Below are positions 19,070 to 27,352 of a DNA stretch of 61,582 nt, piece by piece. Source of the DNA: Candidatus Pseudoscillospira faecavium (GTDB lineage Bacteria; Bacillota; Clostridia; Oscillospirales; Oscillospiraceae); assembly GCA_904420565.1 (NCBI GenBank), contig CAJFVV010000045.1, forward strand, positions 1 through 61,582, read 5' to 3'. The first letter of the stretch is position 1. Every line of letters starts with the position of its first letter. The notes under the pieces are model-generated. The model was given only the letters and a program-made list of their open reading frames with translations. It was not told where the DNA came from and made no database searches. The position numbers were made by a program, and so were the translations under genes.

Positions 19070-19097
19070 TTGAAATTTCATTGGATATATTTATATT
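19070..19097 (+). promoter_or_regulatory. Promoter for trxA
   Basis: TTGAAA at 19070-19075 is followed 16 bp later by TATATT at 19092-19097, in an AT-rich stretch about 40 bp before trxA. This suggests trxA can be made independently of the reductase. Confidence 0.5.
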
Positions 19098-19137
19098 ATA
19101 GGAAAAGACTGAAAACTGATATAAGGAGGAACAAAAA

Positions 19138-19464
19138 ATGGAAAACGAAACAGTAAAGCATTTGACCGGTGCAGATTTTGAAAGCTTTTTAACAGAGAAG
19201 AAGGTTGCCTTGGTGGACTTCTGGGCAAGTTGGTGCGGTCCTTGCCGCATGGTAGGGCCTGTTATTGAACAGTTGGCGGAAGAATATGCAGGCCGAGCCA
19301 ATGTGGGCAAGGTGAATGTGGATGAGCAAAATGCCTTAGCGGCGCAGTTTGGCGTGATGAGCATTCCCACTGTGGTGGTCTTTGAAAACGGGAAAGAAGT
19401 GGATCGTTTGGTAGGCGCACGTTCGATTGGAGATTATAAAGCTGTAATCGATGCGCGTCTGTAA
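19138..19464 (+). CDS. trxA: Thioredoxin
   Basis: A 108-residue classic thioredoxin, full length, with the active site [11 protein letters not shown] (WCGPC at about residues 30-34) and the cis-proline region SIPTVVVF. It reduces protein disulfides and serves ribonucleotide reductase and peroxidases. Ribosome binding site AAGGAGG lies 8 nt before the ATG. It pairs with the reductase-like flavoprotein upstream, which is its probable electron source. Confidence 0.95.
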   Translation: MENETVKHLTGADFESFLTEKKVALVDFWASWCGPCRMVGPVIEQLAEEYAGRANVGKVNVDEQNALAAQFGVMSIPTVVVFENGKEVDRLVGARSIGDYKAVIDARL

Positions 19465-19625
19465 AGCACATATTGGTGCGTTCCGTGCCATGAGCGTGGT
19501 TATACAGAAGAAGCTTGGAAAATTGCGCCCGTGGTGAAGCGGAACTGAAAGAACAAAATCTTGCAGATTCTTTTGTTGCAACTGTATAAATTGCTGGCAG
19601 AATGAGAGAAACTTGTTGGAATCTG

Positions 19626-19654
19626 TTGACAAATTTTGGTGAAGTTGATATGAT
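19626..19654 (+). promoter_or_regulatory. Strong sigma-A promoter for the cooS-like operon
   Basis: TTGACA at 19626-19631, a 17-bp spacer and TATGAT at 19649-19654. Transcription would begin near 19661 and leave an untranslated leader of about 190 nt. Confidence 0.75.
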
Positions 19655-19660
19655 TCGATC

Positions 19661-19852
19661 ATAAACAGGCAGAAAATTTTACTTCAAAATCAGAATAGCA
19701 GCCGGTATGCAACGGCGTATATCGGTCGTTCAAACGGCATTGAGGCCCAAAAATTTTTACAGGTTTTGGGCTTTTGTCGCTTTAAAGCAGATTTTGGGAA
19801 GGGAGAACCCGGCTTTGGGCGGCAGACTGAAATAGAAAGGGGAACTTGGAAA
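19661..19852 (+). ncRNA. Structured 5' leader of cooS-like operon with terminator-like hairpin
   Basis: The 388-bp gap before the cooS-like gene holds no supported gene. From the predicted transcript start, the first 80 nt contain short GC-rich pairs (GCCG with CGGC near 19700). Then a hairpin follows in which GCCCAAAA (19745-19752) pairs with TTTTGGGC (19764-19771) and runs into TTTTG. This is the layout of an attenuator or riboswitch expression platform, but I cannot match it to a known class. Confidence 0.4.
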
Positions 19853-21832
19853 ATGGATGAAAGAAAGATGTGCGCCAGTGCGGACCAGCCATTGGAAAAT
19901 TATTTGAAAGGGCTATCCATGGAAGTGTCCCACAACCGGATGATCACACAGGAGAATAAGTGCGGCTATGGAGCGCAGGGTGTGTGCTGCCGGCTGTGCT
20001 CGAATGGCCCCTGCCGGATTTCCAAGGCGCGGCCCAGAGGCGTCTGCGGCGCCGATGCCGACACCATTGCTGCGCGCAATTTCCTGCGTTCGGTGGCGGC
20101 AGGTTCAGGCTGCTATATCCATGTGGTGGAAAATGCAGCAAAGCAGCTGAAAAAGACGGCGGCAAAAAAGGAGCCGTTGAAGGGAATCAACGCATTGGAT
20201 CGGCTGTCCAAGCTGTTCGGGATCACCGGATTTACGGATTGGGATCGTGCCGGACAGGTGGCAGATGCCGTCCTGGCCGATTTACATAAGCCGATCGAAG
20301 AGAAAATGAAGCTCGTCGAAAAGGTTGGCTACCCCATGCGGGTGGAGAAGTGGAAAGCGCTGGGAATTTTGCCAGGCGGTGCTAAGGATGAAGTATTCAA
20401 TGCGGTGGTTAAGACCTCCACAAACCTCAACTCCGATCCGGTCAACATGCTGTTGCACTGCCTGCGCCTTGGTATCTCTACAGGTATTTACGGTTTGGTG
20501 CTTACCAATTTGATCAACGATGTTCTGCTGGGCGAATCGAAGATTGGCTTTGATCCTGTGGGCTTGCGGGTGATTGATCCGGAATGCATCAATATCATGA
20601 TTACAGGCCATCAGCAGGCGCTCTTTAACAATTTGCAGGAGGCATTGGTTTCTCCTTCTGCACGGGAAAAGGCGCAGGCTGTTGGTGCGAAGGCAATCCG
20701 CATTGTGGGCTGCACCTGTGTTGGCCAGGACTTCCAGGTGCGCAAAGATGCCTGCACAGAAGCATTCTGCGGTCACGCCGGCAATAACTATACCAGTGAA
20801 GCGGTGCTGAGCACAGGCTGCATTGATCTGGTGCTGTCGGAATTCAACTGCACGATTCCCGGTATTGAGCCGATTTGTGATGCGCTGCAAATTCCGCAGA
20901 TTTGCCTGGATGATGTGGCAAAGAAGAAGAATGCAGAGTATCTGCCGTATGATTTTGCAAAGAAAAAGGAAATCAGCGAATATATCATTGATCAGGCAGT
21001 CCAGTCTTATGCAGGGCGCAAGAATGGTACATTCAATGCAGCCAATTGCTCAAAGGCGCTGGAGCGCGTCAGTGACCCGACGCTGAAAGCTGCCCTGACG
21101 CAGGTGCTGCTGGAAGTGGGCAAGAGCGGCGCGGGCCGCGTAAACCCCATGGCGCAGCATGGTTATCCCAACGCCATCACCGGCGTGACGGAGGAAACAC
21201 TGCGTTCCTTCCTGGGCGGCAGCTATCGTCCGCTGATTGATTTGATCGTGCAGGGAAAAATCAAAGGTGTTGCCGCTGTGGTTGGCTGTTCGAATCTGCG
21301 CGCCAAAGGCCATGATGTTTTCACCGTGGAACTCACGAAACAGCTGATTGCAAAAGATATTATTGTGCTGGCTGCCGGCTGTACCTGCGGCGGCCTGGAA
21401 AACTGCGGCCTGATGTCTCCGGAAGCTGCGGAGCTGGCAGGCCCCAATTTGAAGGCTGTATGTCAGCAGCTGGGCATTCCGCCGGTGCTGAATTTTGGAC
21501 CTTGCCTGGCGATTGGTCGATTGGATCTGCTGGCCGGCGAAATCGCAGAACTGCTGGGTGTTGACCTGCCGCAGCTGCCGCTGGTGCTGTCTGCGCCGCA
21601 GTGGCTGGAGGAGCAGGCCTTGGCAGATGGCTGCTTTGGCCTGGCTTTGGGCTTCACCGTGCATTTGGGCTTGCCGCCCTTCGTCACGGGCAGCCCGGTG
21701 ATCCTGGATGTGCTGACCAATCAGCTGCCTAATATGACGGGCGGTAAGCTGATCGTTGACACGGATGTGTCCTCTTCGGCAGATGCTCTGGAACAGGTGA
21801 TCCTTGAGAAGCGCAAGGCTCTTGGCATTTGA
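19853..21832 (+). CDS. CooS-like Ni-Fe-S protein (anaerobic CO dehydrogenase family) with substituted acid/base residues
   Basis: A 659-residue member of the anaerobic carbon monoxide dehydrogenase catalytic-subunit family. Ligands are present for the D cluster (C37, C45), B cluster (C46, C49, C54, C65) and C cluster (H253, C289, C333, C479, C510, C551). By spacing against Carboxydothermus CODH-II, however, catalytic K563 is Q588, H93 is Y88, and the other relay histidines H96, H99 and H102 are V91, N94 and K97. Ordinary CO oxidation is therefore doubtful; related Ni-Fe-S chemistry is possible. ATG at 19853 follows AAAGGGG. No cooC, acsB or corrinoid genes are nearby. A hydrogenase-like gene follows after 17 nt. 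Confidence 0.88.
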   Translation: MDERKMCASADQPLENYLKGLSMEVSHNRMITQENKCGYGAQGVCCRLCSNGPCRISKARPRGVCGADADTIAARNFLRSVAAGSGCYIHVVENAAKQLKKTAAKKEPLKGINALDRLSKLFGITGFTDWDRAGQVADAVLADLHKPIEEKMKLVEKVGYPMRVEKWKALGILPGGAKDEVFNAVVKTSTNLNSDPVNMLLHCLRLGISTGIYGLVLTNLINDVLLGESKIGFDPVGLRVIDPECINIMITGHQQALFNNLQEALVSPSAREKAQAVGAKAIRIVGCTCVGQDFQVRKDACTEAFCGHAGNNYTSEAVLSTGCIDLVLSEFNCTIPGIEPICDALQIPQICLDDVAKKKNAEYLPYDFAKKKEISEYIIDQAVQSYAGRKNGTFNAANCSKALERVSDPTLKAALTQVLLEVGKSGAGRVNPMAQHGYPNAITGVTEETLRSFLGGSYRPLIDLIVQGKIKGVAAVVGCSNLRAKGHDVFTVELTKQLIAKDIIVLAAGCTCGGLENCGLMSPEAAELAGPNLKAVCQQLGIPPVLNFGPCLAIGRLDLLAGEIAELLGVDLPQLPLVLSAPQWLEEQALADGCFGLALGFTVHLGLPPFVTGSPVILDVLTNQLPNMTGGKLIVDTDVSSSADALEQVILEKRKALGI

Positions 21833-21849
21833 GCGGAAAGGAGCAGCTT

Positions 21850-23211
21850 ATGAGCAAGTTTCAACATCTCGATTGCTGCGTTCCGGTCGAGGCAGACAAT
21901 CCCGCCATTGTAAAAAACAATGATTTGTGCGCCCAGTGCGGACATTGCTTGGCGGTCTGCCAGGAAGAAATCGGCGTGCAGCTGCACTATGATTTGGCGA
22001 AAAATCATGATACGGCAATCTGTATCAACTGCGGACAGTGCAGCGCCAACTGCCCTGAAGAAGCAATCACAGTACGCAACGAATGCCAGGCTGTGAAAGA
22101 TGCCATTCGCGATCCCGATAAAATCGTTATCTTTTCTACATCTCCCTCGGTGCGCGTCGGTTTGGGCGATGCCTTTTCCGATCAGCCCGGCCGCTATGTG
22201 GAAGGGAAAATGGTTTCGGCGCTGAAAGCTTTGGGTGCAGATTATGTATTTGATGTGACATTTGCAGCGGATCTGACCATTTTGGAGGAAGGCTCTGAGT
22301 TGATCCGCCGCATCACCACTGGAAGCGCGCCGCTGCCGCAGTTTACCAGCTGCTGCCCGGCGTGGGTCAAATATGTGGAGACCTTCCATCCCGAGTATAT
22401 TCCGAACATTTCTTCGGCAAAAAGCCCGATTGGGATGCAGGGGCCCACGATCAAGACTTATTTTGCGGCAAAGAAGCATCTGGATCCTTCCCGCATTGTC
22501 AATGTAGTGGTCACACCCTGCACGGCGAAAAAAGCGGAGATCCGCCGGCCGGAGTTCAATGCAGCGGGCCGCTTGTTAAAGCGCCCTGAAATCCGGGATA
22601 CGGATTATTGCATTACCAGCAAAGAGCTGGCACAGTGGCTCATGGAAGAGAATATTGATTTCAATACGCTGCCTGACATGCCCTTTGACGATATTTTGGG
22701 TAAGGGCAGCGGTGCCGGTGTGATTTTCGGCAATACCGGCGGCGTGATGGAAGCTGCTCTGCGCTATGCCTATGAAGTGCTGACGCATCAGAAACCGCCG
22801 GAGACGCTTTTGAAATATGCCCCTGTGCGTGGCATGGCCGGTGTCAAGGAAGCCAGCATTGATGTGGCAGGATTGACTTTAAACCTTGCGGTGGTTTATG
22901 GCACGGAAAATGCAAACAAATTCCTGCAAGGCGATATTTCCAAATATCACTTTGTGGAAGTGATGACTTGTCCCGGCGGCTGTATCAGCGGTGCAGGACA
23001 ACCTCAGTGCCATTCGATCCCGGTAACGGACGCCATTCGCATGAAGCGCATTGCCAGCCTGTATTCTGAGGATGAACGAATGACGCTGCGCAATTCCTGT
23101 GACAACCCGGAAATTCAGGCGATTTACCGCGAATTTTACAAAGAACCGCTCAGCCCTGTTTCTGAGGCGTTGCTGCATACTTCCTATTATGACCGCAAGC
23201 TGGAAAAATGA
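21850..23211 (+). CDS. [FeFe]-hydrogenase-like protein (short, group B-like)
   Basis: A 453-residue iron-only hydrogenase family protein. An N-terminal domain has two [4Fe-4S] motifs (C27/30/33/37 and C58/61/64/68). The H-cluster domain has L1 TSCCPAW (166-172), L2 TPCTAKKAE (222-230) and L3 EVMTCPGGCISGAGQP (370-385), keeping all four cluster cysteines. A small-subunit-like tail ends in LLHTSYYDR. L2 begins with Thr where CpI-type enzymes have Met, and L3 has GAGQP rather than GGGQP. Size and domain layout fit group B enzymes. ATG at 21850 follows AAAGGAG. Its partner, and perhaps electron exchanger, is the CooS-like protein; no hydEFG maturases lie in the window. Confidence 0.87.
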   Translation: MSKFQHLDCCVPVEADNPAIVKNNDLCAQCGHCLAVCQEEIGVQLHYDLAKNHDTAICINCGQCSANCPEEAITVRNECQAVKDAIRDPDKIVIFSTSPSVRVGLGDAFSDQPGRYVEGKMVSALKALGADYVFDVTFAADLTILEEGSELIRRITTGSAPLPQFTSCCPAWVKYVETFHPEYIPNISSAKSPIGMQGPTIKTYFAAKKHLDPSRIVNVVVTPCTAKKAEIRRPEFNAAGRLLKRPEIRDTDYCITSKELAQWLMEENIDFNTLPDMPFDDILGKGSGAGVIFGNTGGVMEAALRYAYEVLTHQKPPETLLKYAPVRGMAGVKEASIDVAGLTLNLAVVYGTENANKFLQGDISKYHFVEVMTCPGGCISGAGQPQCHSIPVTDAIRMKRIASLYSEDERMTLRNSCDNPEIQAIYREFYKEPLSPVSEALLHTSYYDRKLEK

Positions 23212-23217
23212 GAAGAA

Positions 23218-23252
23218 AGAGCGCATGGAAGAATCCATGCGCTCTTTTTATC
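23218..23252 (+). terminator. Intrinsic terminator of cooS-like/hydrogenase-like operon
   Basis: AGAGCGCATGGA pairs with TCCATGCGCTCT around AGAA and is followed by TTTTTA. It lies directly after the hydrogenase-like stop codon, closing a two-gene operon. Confidence 0.88.
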
Positions 23253-23372
23253 GTAAAATGAAAAAAGCGATTTTATTATTTATCGAATGTTAGCAGGTAC
23301 AACAGATGATGAGTGCTGGTAAACAATCACATGCTGCGGGCGGTGAAAACACATTTTGAAATGGGTATGACC

Positions 23373-23401
23373 TTGTAAAAAGCATGCGGGTGTTGTACTA
23401 T
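23373..23401 (+). promoter_or_regulatory. Possible promoter for small membrane protein
   Basis: TTGTAA at 23373-23378 and TACTAT at 23396-23401 with a 17-bp spacer, about 70 bp before the small gene. Confidence 0.4.
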
Positions 23402-23471
23402 AAAGACATTAAATGGATACAGTTCTGTGTAATGAGCATTATCTCTATATTTGCAGGAAAGGGGCAATAGC

Positions 23472-23648
23472 GTGCCGAATAACATAGTTTTCATTATTTT
23501 GTTGGTATTTGTTTTGTATTTCCTTCTCTGCCTGCTGATTGCATTCATGAAGGCTGTATTTTCGCAAAAGCAGCAAAGAAAGAAAAATTTTAAAAATACA
23601 TTTTGGATGTTCTTTTTGGAAATCTTAAATCCCTTCAGCTGGTTTTAA
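23472..23648 (+). CDS. Small single-pass membrane protein, function unknown
   Basis: A 58-residue protein that starts at GTG 23472 behind GAAAGGGG. One transmembrane helix spans about residues 4-28. A basic segment (QKQQRKKNFKNT) follows, then a second hydrophobic stretch ending in NPFSWF. No recognisable family. It stands alone between a terminator and the valS T-box promoter. The clear ribosome binding site and topology argue that it is real. Confidence 0.5.
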   Translation: MPNNIVFIILLVFVLYFLLCLLIAFMKAVFSQKQQRKKNFKNTFWMFFLEILNPFSWF

Positions 23649-23741
23649 CCGGTTCTGCATTTTCTTGACTAAAATGACGAGAAGTTTCCATTTTCTGTAA
23701 AATTACAGTGCCTTTTGAAAAAGGACGAATTGCAATTTTTC

Positions 23742-23770
23742 TTGACAAACAGGCGGCGGCAGGATATACT
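23742..23770 (+). promoter_or_regulatory. Sigma-A promoter of the valS T-box transcript
   Basis: TTGACA at 23742-23747, 17-bp spacer, TATACT at 23765-23770. The T-box leader begins about 7 nt later. Confidence 0.8.
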
Positions 23771-23776
23771 TTTCTT

Positions 23777-24026
23777 GTTCATTTATTGCCAAAACAGCGT
23801 GGATAAGGAGTAGTATGCAGATTTGTGCGGTTAAGAGAGCGGATGGCAGGTGAAAATCCGCCCGCAACGCTGCAGAAGTCGCCTTGGAGTTTCAAAGCTG
23901 AAAGAAGTAAGCTTTGGCGGGATTCTCCCGTTACAGGGAAATGAAGCGCGGGAGGTATTTCCCGAATTCAGGTGGTACCACGGACAGTTGCGTTCGCCCT
24001 GAGCCTTTGGCTCAGGGCGATTTTTA
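23777..24026 (+). ncRNA. T-box leader RNA, probable Val specificity
   Basis: A tRNA-sensing leader. The conserved T-box core AGGTGGTACCACGG lies at 23970-23983, ahead of a strong terminator at 23995-24026. Stem I includes the distal GGCAGGTGAAAATCC pattern. The likely specifier is GTC (Val) at 23878-23880, in the usual context GAA-specifier-GCCTTGGAGT. Uncharged tRNA-Val would stabilise the antiterminator and turn on the downstream genes. The first gene after it is a YcxB-like gene, not valS. Confidence 0.9.
23995..24026 (+). terminator. T-box regulated terminator
   Basis: CGCCCTGAGCC pairs with GGCTCAGGGCG and is followed by ATTTTTA. It competes with the antiterminator formed by the T-box core. 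Confidence 0.88.
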
Positions 24027-24053
24027 CTGCCGACTCAAAAACAGGAGTAGCTT

Positions 24054-24578
24054 ATGACGATTTTGACAGATTACAAAAAGCATAAAGCGCTGATGAAAGA
24101 TTTTCACCATGTAGTGGCTTTGGCAGTGCGCAAACGCCGGGTGCTGGCTCAACGGATCTTTTATAGTATTTTCGGATTCTTAGGGATTGCTGCAGGGATA
24201 CTGGTGTTGGCGATCGGCGGCAATATGGCGATAGGGCTTGTCGGCATTGCAGCTGGCATTTTCTTTGCTGTGCGTGCACTTTTTTATTACGCGTATCTCG
24301 GTTTTATGTCAGGGCGCCTCATGGCAAAGCAGATTGATACGGTACGCTATACCTTTGATAAGGAAAATGTGATCATTGACGATGCACTGGAGCATTGTGA
24401 GCACCCCTATCATGTGTTCCATGGTATTTATGAAGCCAGGCGGGTTTTTGTTTTGCTGGTTACAACACGTATTGGTTATGTCATTGCCAAAAGTGATCTC
24501 TCTGAAGGGGAGACAGAGCAGCTGCGTGCACTTTTCAAAGAAAAATTTGAACAACCGCTGGTTTATTTTGATGTATGA
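24054..24578 (+). CDS. YcxB-like membrane protein
   Basis: A 174-residue protein with two transmembrane helices (about 37-57 and 63-85) and a C-terminal YcxB-like domain (IDTVRYTFDKENVIIDD, then a beta-rich part ending in LVYFDV). Family function is unknown. It lies between the Val T-box terminator and valS, 31 nt before valS, and so should be induced together with valS when valyl-tRNA is scarce. That is an unusual position for a gene with no known tie to translation. AGGAG precedes the ATG. Confidence 0.7.
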   Translation: MTILTDYKKHKALMKDFHHVVALAVRKRRVLAQRIFYSIFGFLGIAAGILVLAIGGNMAIGLVGIAAGIFFAVRALFYYAYLGFMSGRLMAKQIDTVRYTFDKENVIIDDALEHCEHPYHVFHGIYEARRVFVLLVTTRIGYVIAKSDLSEGETEQLRALFKEKFEQPLVYFDV

Positions 24579-24609
24579 TAAAATAACAGGATAAGAAGGA
24601 GAAACTGCG

Positions 24610-27249
24610 ATGATGAAAAAAGAACTGCCAAAGGTTTATGATCCTCAGGCTGTGGAAAGCAGCATCTATCAAATGTGGATGGACGGAAAATGCTTCCATT
24701 CCGAGCCGGATAAAAGCAAGAAGCCGTTCACCATTGTCATGCCGCCCCCCAATGTGACGGGACAGCTGCACATGGGCCACGCCTTGGACTGCACGCTGCA
24801 GGACATTCTGATCCGCTATAAACGCATGCAGGGCTATAACGCCTTGTGGGTACCCGGCTGCGACCATGCCGGCATTGCTACGCAAATCAAGGTGGAAGAA
24901 GATCTGCGTGTGAACGAAGGCAAGACCCGCTATGATCTGGGCCGTGAAAAATTCCTCGAGCGTGTGTGGCAGTGGAAAGAGAAGTACGGCGGGCGCATTG
25001 TGGCCCAGCAAAAGAAAATGGGCGTTTCCTGCGATTGGGACCGTTCCCGTTTCACGATGGACGAGGGCTGCTCCAAAGCAGTGCGCGAGGTGTTTGTGTC
25101 CCTTTATGAAAAAGATCTGATCTACAAGGGCAGCCGCATTATCAATTGGTGTCCCCACTGTGTTACGGCTCTGTCCGACGCGGAAGTGGAATATACCGAA
25201 AAGCCGGGCCATCTGTGGCACCTGCGCTATCCCATCAAGGGAAGCGATCGATACCTGGTAGTGGCTACGACCCGTCCGGAAACGATGATGGGCGATACCG
25301 GCGTGGCGGTCAATCCCAACGATGAGCGTTATCAGGATCTCATTGGAAAAACCTGCATTCTGCCCATCATGAACCGTGAAATTCCCATTGTGGCAGACGA
25401 TTACGTGGAAATGGACTTTGGTACCGGCTGCGTAAAGATGACCCCGGCCCACGATCCCAACGACTTTGAAGTGGGATTGCGCCACAATCTGGAAACCATT
25501 CGCGTGATCGATGACAACGGTAAGATCAACGCCAACGGCGGCCCTTATGAGGGGATGGATCGCTACGAGTGCCGCAAAAAGGTGATTGAGGATCTGCAGG
25601 AAGCAGGCTACATTGAAAAGATTGAGGATTACAGCCACAACGTGGGTACTTGCTACCGCTGCCACAACGATGTGGAGCCGTTGATTTCTGCCCAGTGGTT
25701 TGTGCGCATGGAACCGTTGGCAAAAGAAGCCCTTCGGGTGGTAAACGATGGCGAGGTGAAGTTCGTTCCTGATCGCTTCTCTAAAATTTATACCAACTGG
25801 ATGGAAAATGTGCATGACTGGTGCATTTCCCGTCAGCTGTGGTGGGGCCATCAGATTCCGGCCTGGTATTGTGAGGAGTGCGGCCATATCAACGTCAGCC
25901 GGGAGGATCCCACCCGGTGCGAAAAGTGCGGCTGCAGCAAGCTGAAGCGGGACGAGGACGTGCTGGACACCTGGTTCTCCAGCGCCCTGTGGCCGTTCAG
26001 CACCCTGGGCTGGCCTGACAAGACGCCGGAGCTGGAGTATTATTATCCCACATCTGTGTTGGTCACTGGTTACGACATCATTTTCTTCTGGGTGGCCCGC
26101 ATGATTTTCTCCGGCTGCGAGCATATGAAAAAATACCCCTTTGATACGGTGCTGATCCACGGCCTGGTGCGCGATGACAAGGGGCGTAAAATGTCCAAAT
26201 CTTTGGGCAATGGCATCGATCCGCTGGAAATGGCGGAGCAGTATGGTGCCGATGCCCTGCGCTTCAATCTGGTCACCGGAAACAGTCCCGGAAACGATAT
26301 GCGTTTTTATGTGGAGAAGTGCGAGGCCATGCGCAATTTTGCCAACAAGATCTGGAACGCATCCCGTTTCCTGATGATGAATCTGACCGTAGAGGACTGC
26401 ACCTTGCCGCCCCTGGAAGAGCTGGAACTGGAGGATAAATGGGTGCTCAGCCGCCTGAACAAGCTGATTCGCGATGTGACGGCCAATCTCGACAGCTATG
26501 AGTTGGGCGTGGCCTCTGCCAATGTGTATGATTTTATCTGGGATACCTACTGCGACTGGTATATCGAATTGACCAAGACCCGTCTGACCGGCGAGGATAC
26601 CCGGAGCAAAGAGAATGCCCAGCGGGTGCTGTGCTATGTCTGGGAGCAGGTGCTGGCCATGCTGCATCCTTTTATGCCTTTTATCACCGAGGAGATCTGG
26701 CAGGCGCTGCCTCATCAGGGCGATTTCCTGATGACTTCGCAGTGGCCTGAAGCAAAACCGGAATTTGATTTCGCTGCCGAAGAGAGTGCTATGGAAGCTG
26801 TGATGGCGGCAATCAATGCTGTGCGCAGCCGCCGCAGTGAAATGAATGTGCCGCCCTCCCGCAAGGCTGCTATGATTCTGGTGACGGAGACACCGGATAT
26901 TTACACTCAGGGCGCACATTTTATCAAGCGTCTGGCTTCTGTTTCGGAGCTGAAGGTAACAGCTTCTGCCCCCGAAAGCACAGAGGGAATGGTTACACTG
27001 GCAACAGCCAATGCTGCCATTTACATGCCGCTTGCAGATCTTGTGGACATTGCGAAGGAATTGGAGCGTTTGGAAAAAGAGAAAGCAAAAGCGGAACAAG
27101 GTCTTGCGCGCATCGAAGCCAAGCTGAGCAATGCAGGTTTTGTGTCAAAAGCACCGGCCAATGTGGTGGAAGGTCAGCGCCAGCAGGCGGAGAAGTATCG
27201 TGCCCTCATTGCCAATCTGGAAGAATCCATGGCACAGATGCAGGGCTGA
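24610..27249 (+). CDS. valS: Valyl-tRNA synthetase
   Basis: An 879-residue class I synthetase, full length, with the HIGH motif in PPNVTGQLHMGHALD and KMSKS in GRKMSKSLGNGIDP. An editing domain (WHLRYPIKGSDRYLVVATTRPETMMGD), a four-cysteine zinc-like motif (CEECGH, CEKCGC) and a C-terminal coiled coil (LERLEKEKAKAEQGLARIE) are visible. It is controlled by the upstream T-box. Codon use in this gene is noticeably more GC-rich than in its neighbours, consistent with high expression or different history. AGAAGGAG precedes the tandem ATG. Confidence 0.97.
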   Translation: MMKKELPKVYDPQAVESSIYQMWMDGKCFHSEPDKSKKPFTIVMPPPNVTGQLHMGHALDCTLQDILIRYKRMQGYNALWVPGCDHAGIATQIKVEEDLRVNEGKTRYDLGREKFLERVWQWKEKYGGRIVAQQKKMGVSCDWDRSRFTMDEGCSKAVREVFVSLYEKDLIYKGSRIINWCPHCVTALSDAEVEYTEKPGHLWHLRYPIKGSDRYLVVATTRPETMMGDTGVAVNPNDERYQDLIGKTCILPIMNREIPIVADDYVEMDFGTGCVKMTPAHDPNDFEVGLRHNLETIRVIDDNGKINANGGPYEGMDRYECRKKVIEDLQEAGYIEKIEDYSHNVGTCYRCHNDVEPLISAQWFVRMEPLAKEALRVVNDGEVKFVPDRFSKIYTNWMENVHDWCISRQLWWGHQIPAWYCEECGHINVSREDPTRCEKCGCSKLKRDEDVLDTWFSSALWPFSTLGWPDKTPELEYYYPTSVLVTGYDIIFFWVARMIFSGCEHMKKYPFDTVLIHGLVRDDKGRKMSKSLGNGIDPLEMAEQYGADALRFNLVTGNSPGNDMRFYVEKCEAMRNFANKIWNASRFLMMNLTVEDCTLPPLEELELEDKWVLSRLNKLIRDVTANLDSYELGVASANVYDFIWDTYCDWYIELTKTRLTGEDTRSKENAQRVLCYVWEQVLAMLHPFMPFITEEIWQALPHQGDFLMTSQWPEAKPEFDFAAEESAMEAVMAAINAVRSRRSEMNVPPSRKAAMILVTETPDIYTQGAHFIKRLASVSELKVTASAPESTEGMVTLATANAAIYMPLADLVDIAKELERLEKEKAKAEQGLARIEAKLSNAGFVSKAPANVVEGQRQQAEKYRALIANLEESMAQMQG

Positions 27250-27315
27250 TTTCTGAAAAAGCTGACGTTTTCGTGTGCAGCTTCGACAATAAATACTGTC
27301 TATAAGCGATAAAAT

Positions 27316-27352
27316 GAGGATACTGCGCAGTGCGCAGTATCCTCGTTTTTTA
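27316..27352 (+). terminator. Intrinsic terminator of valS
   Basis: A near-perfect palindrome, GAGGATACTGCGC with its complement, followed by GTTTTTT. It ends the T-box operon just before spoIIAA. Confidence 0.88.

Noticed and set aside
19613-19635. Possible Rex-type redox operator over the cooS-like promoter
   Set aside because: TTGT and ACAA ends surround the -35 region, which recalls a Rex box, but the inner positions do not form the needed inverted repeat.
19853-21832. Hydroxylamine reductase (hybrid-cluster protein) as the identity of the CooS-like gene
   Set aside because: The D- and B-cluster cysteine pattern and overall length match CooS. Hcp proteins are shorter at the N-terminus and have a different cluster ligand set, so the family call stays with CooS even though activity may differ.
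24535-27099. Very long open frame (about 850 codons) antisense to valS
   Set aside because: It lies wholly opposite valS, its protein is His/Arg/Gln-rich without domains, and it has no ribosome binding site. It is a by-product of the codon bias of valS. The same holds for long frames opposite pcrA (34943-36904), the aminotransferase (2327-3571), alaS (48488-49957), holA (53169-54275), glnS (55434-56642) and rpsB/tsf (59180-60493).
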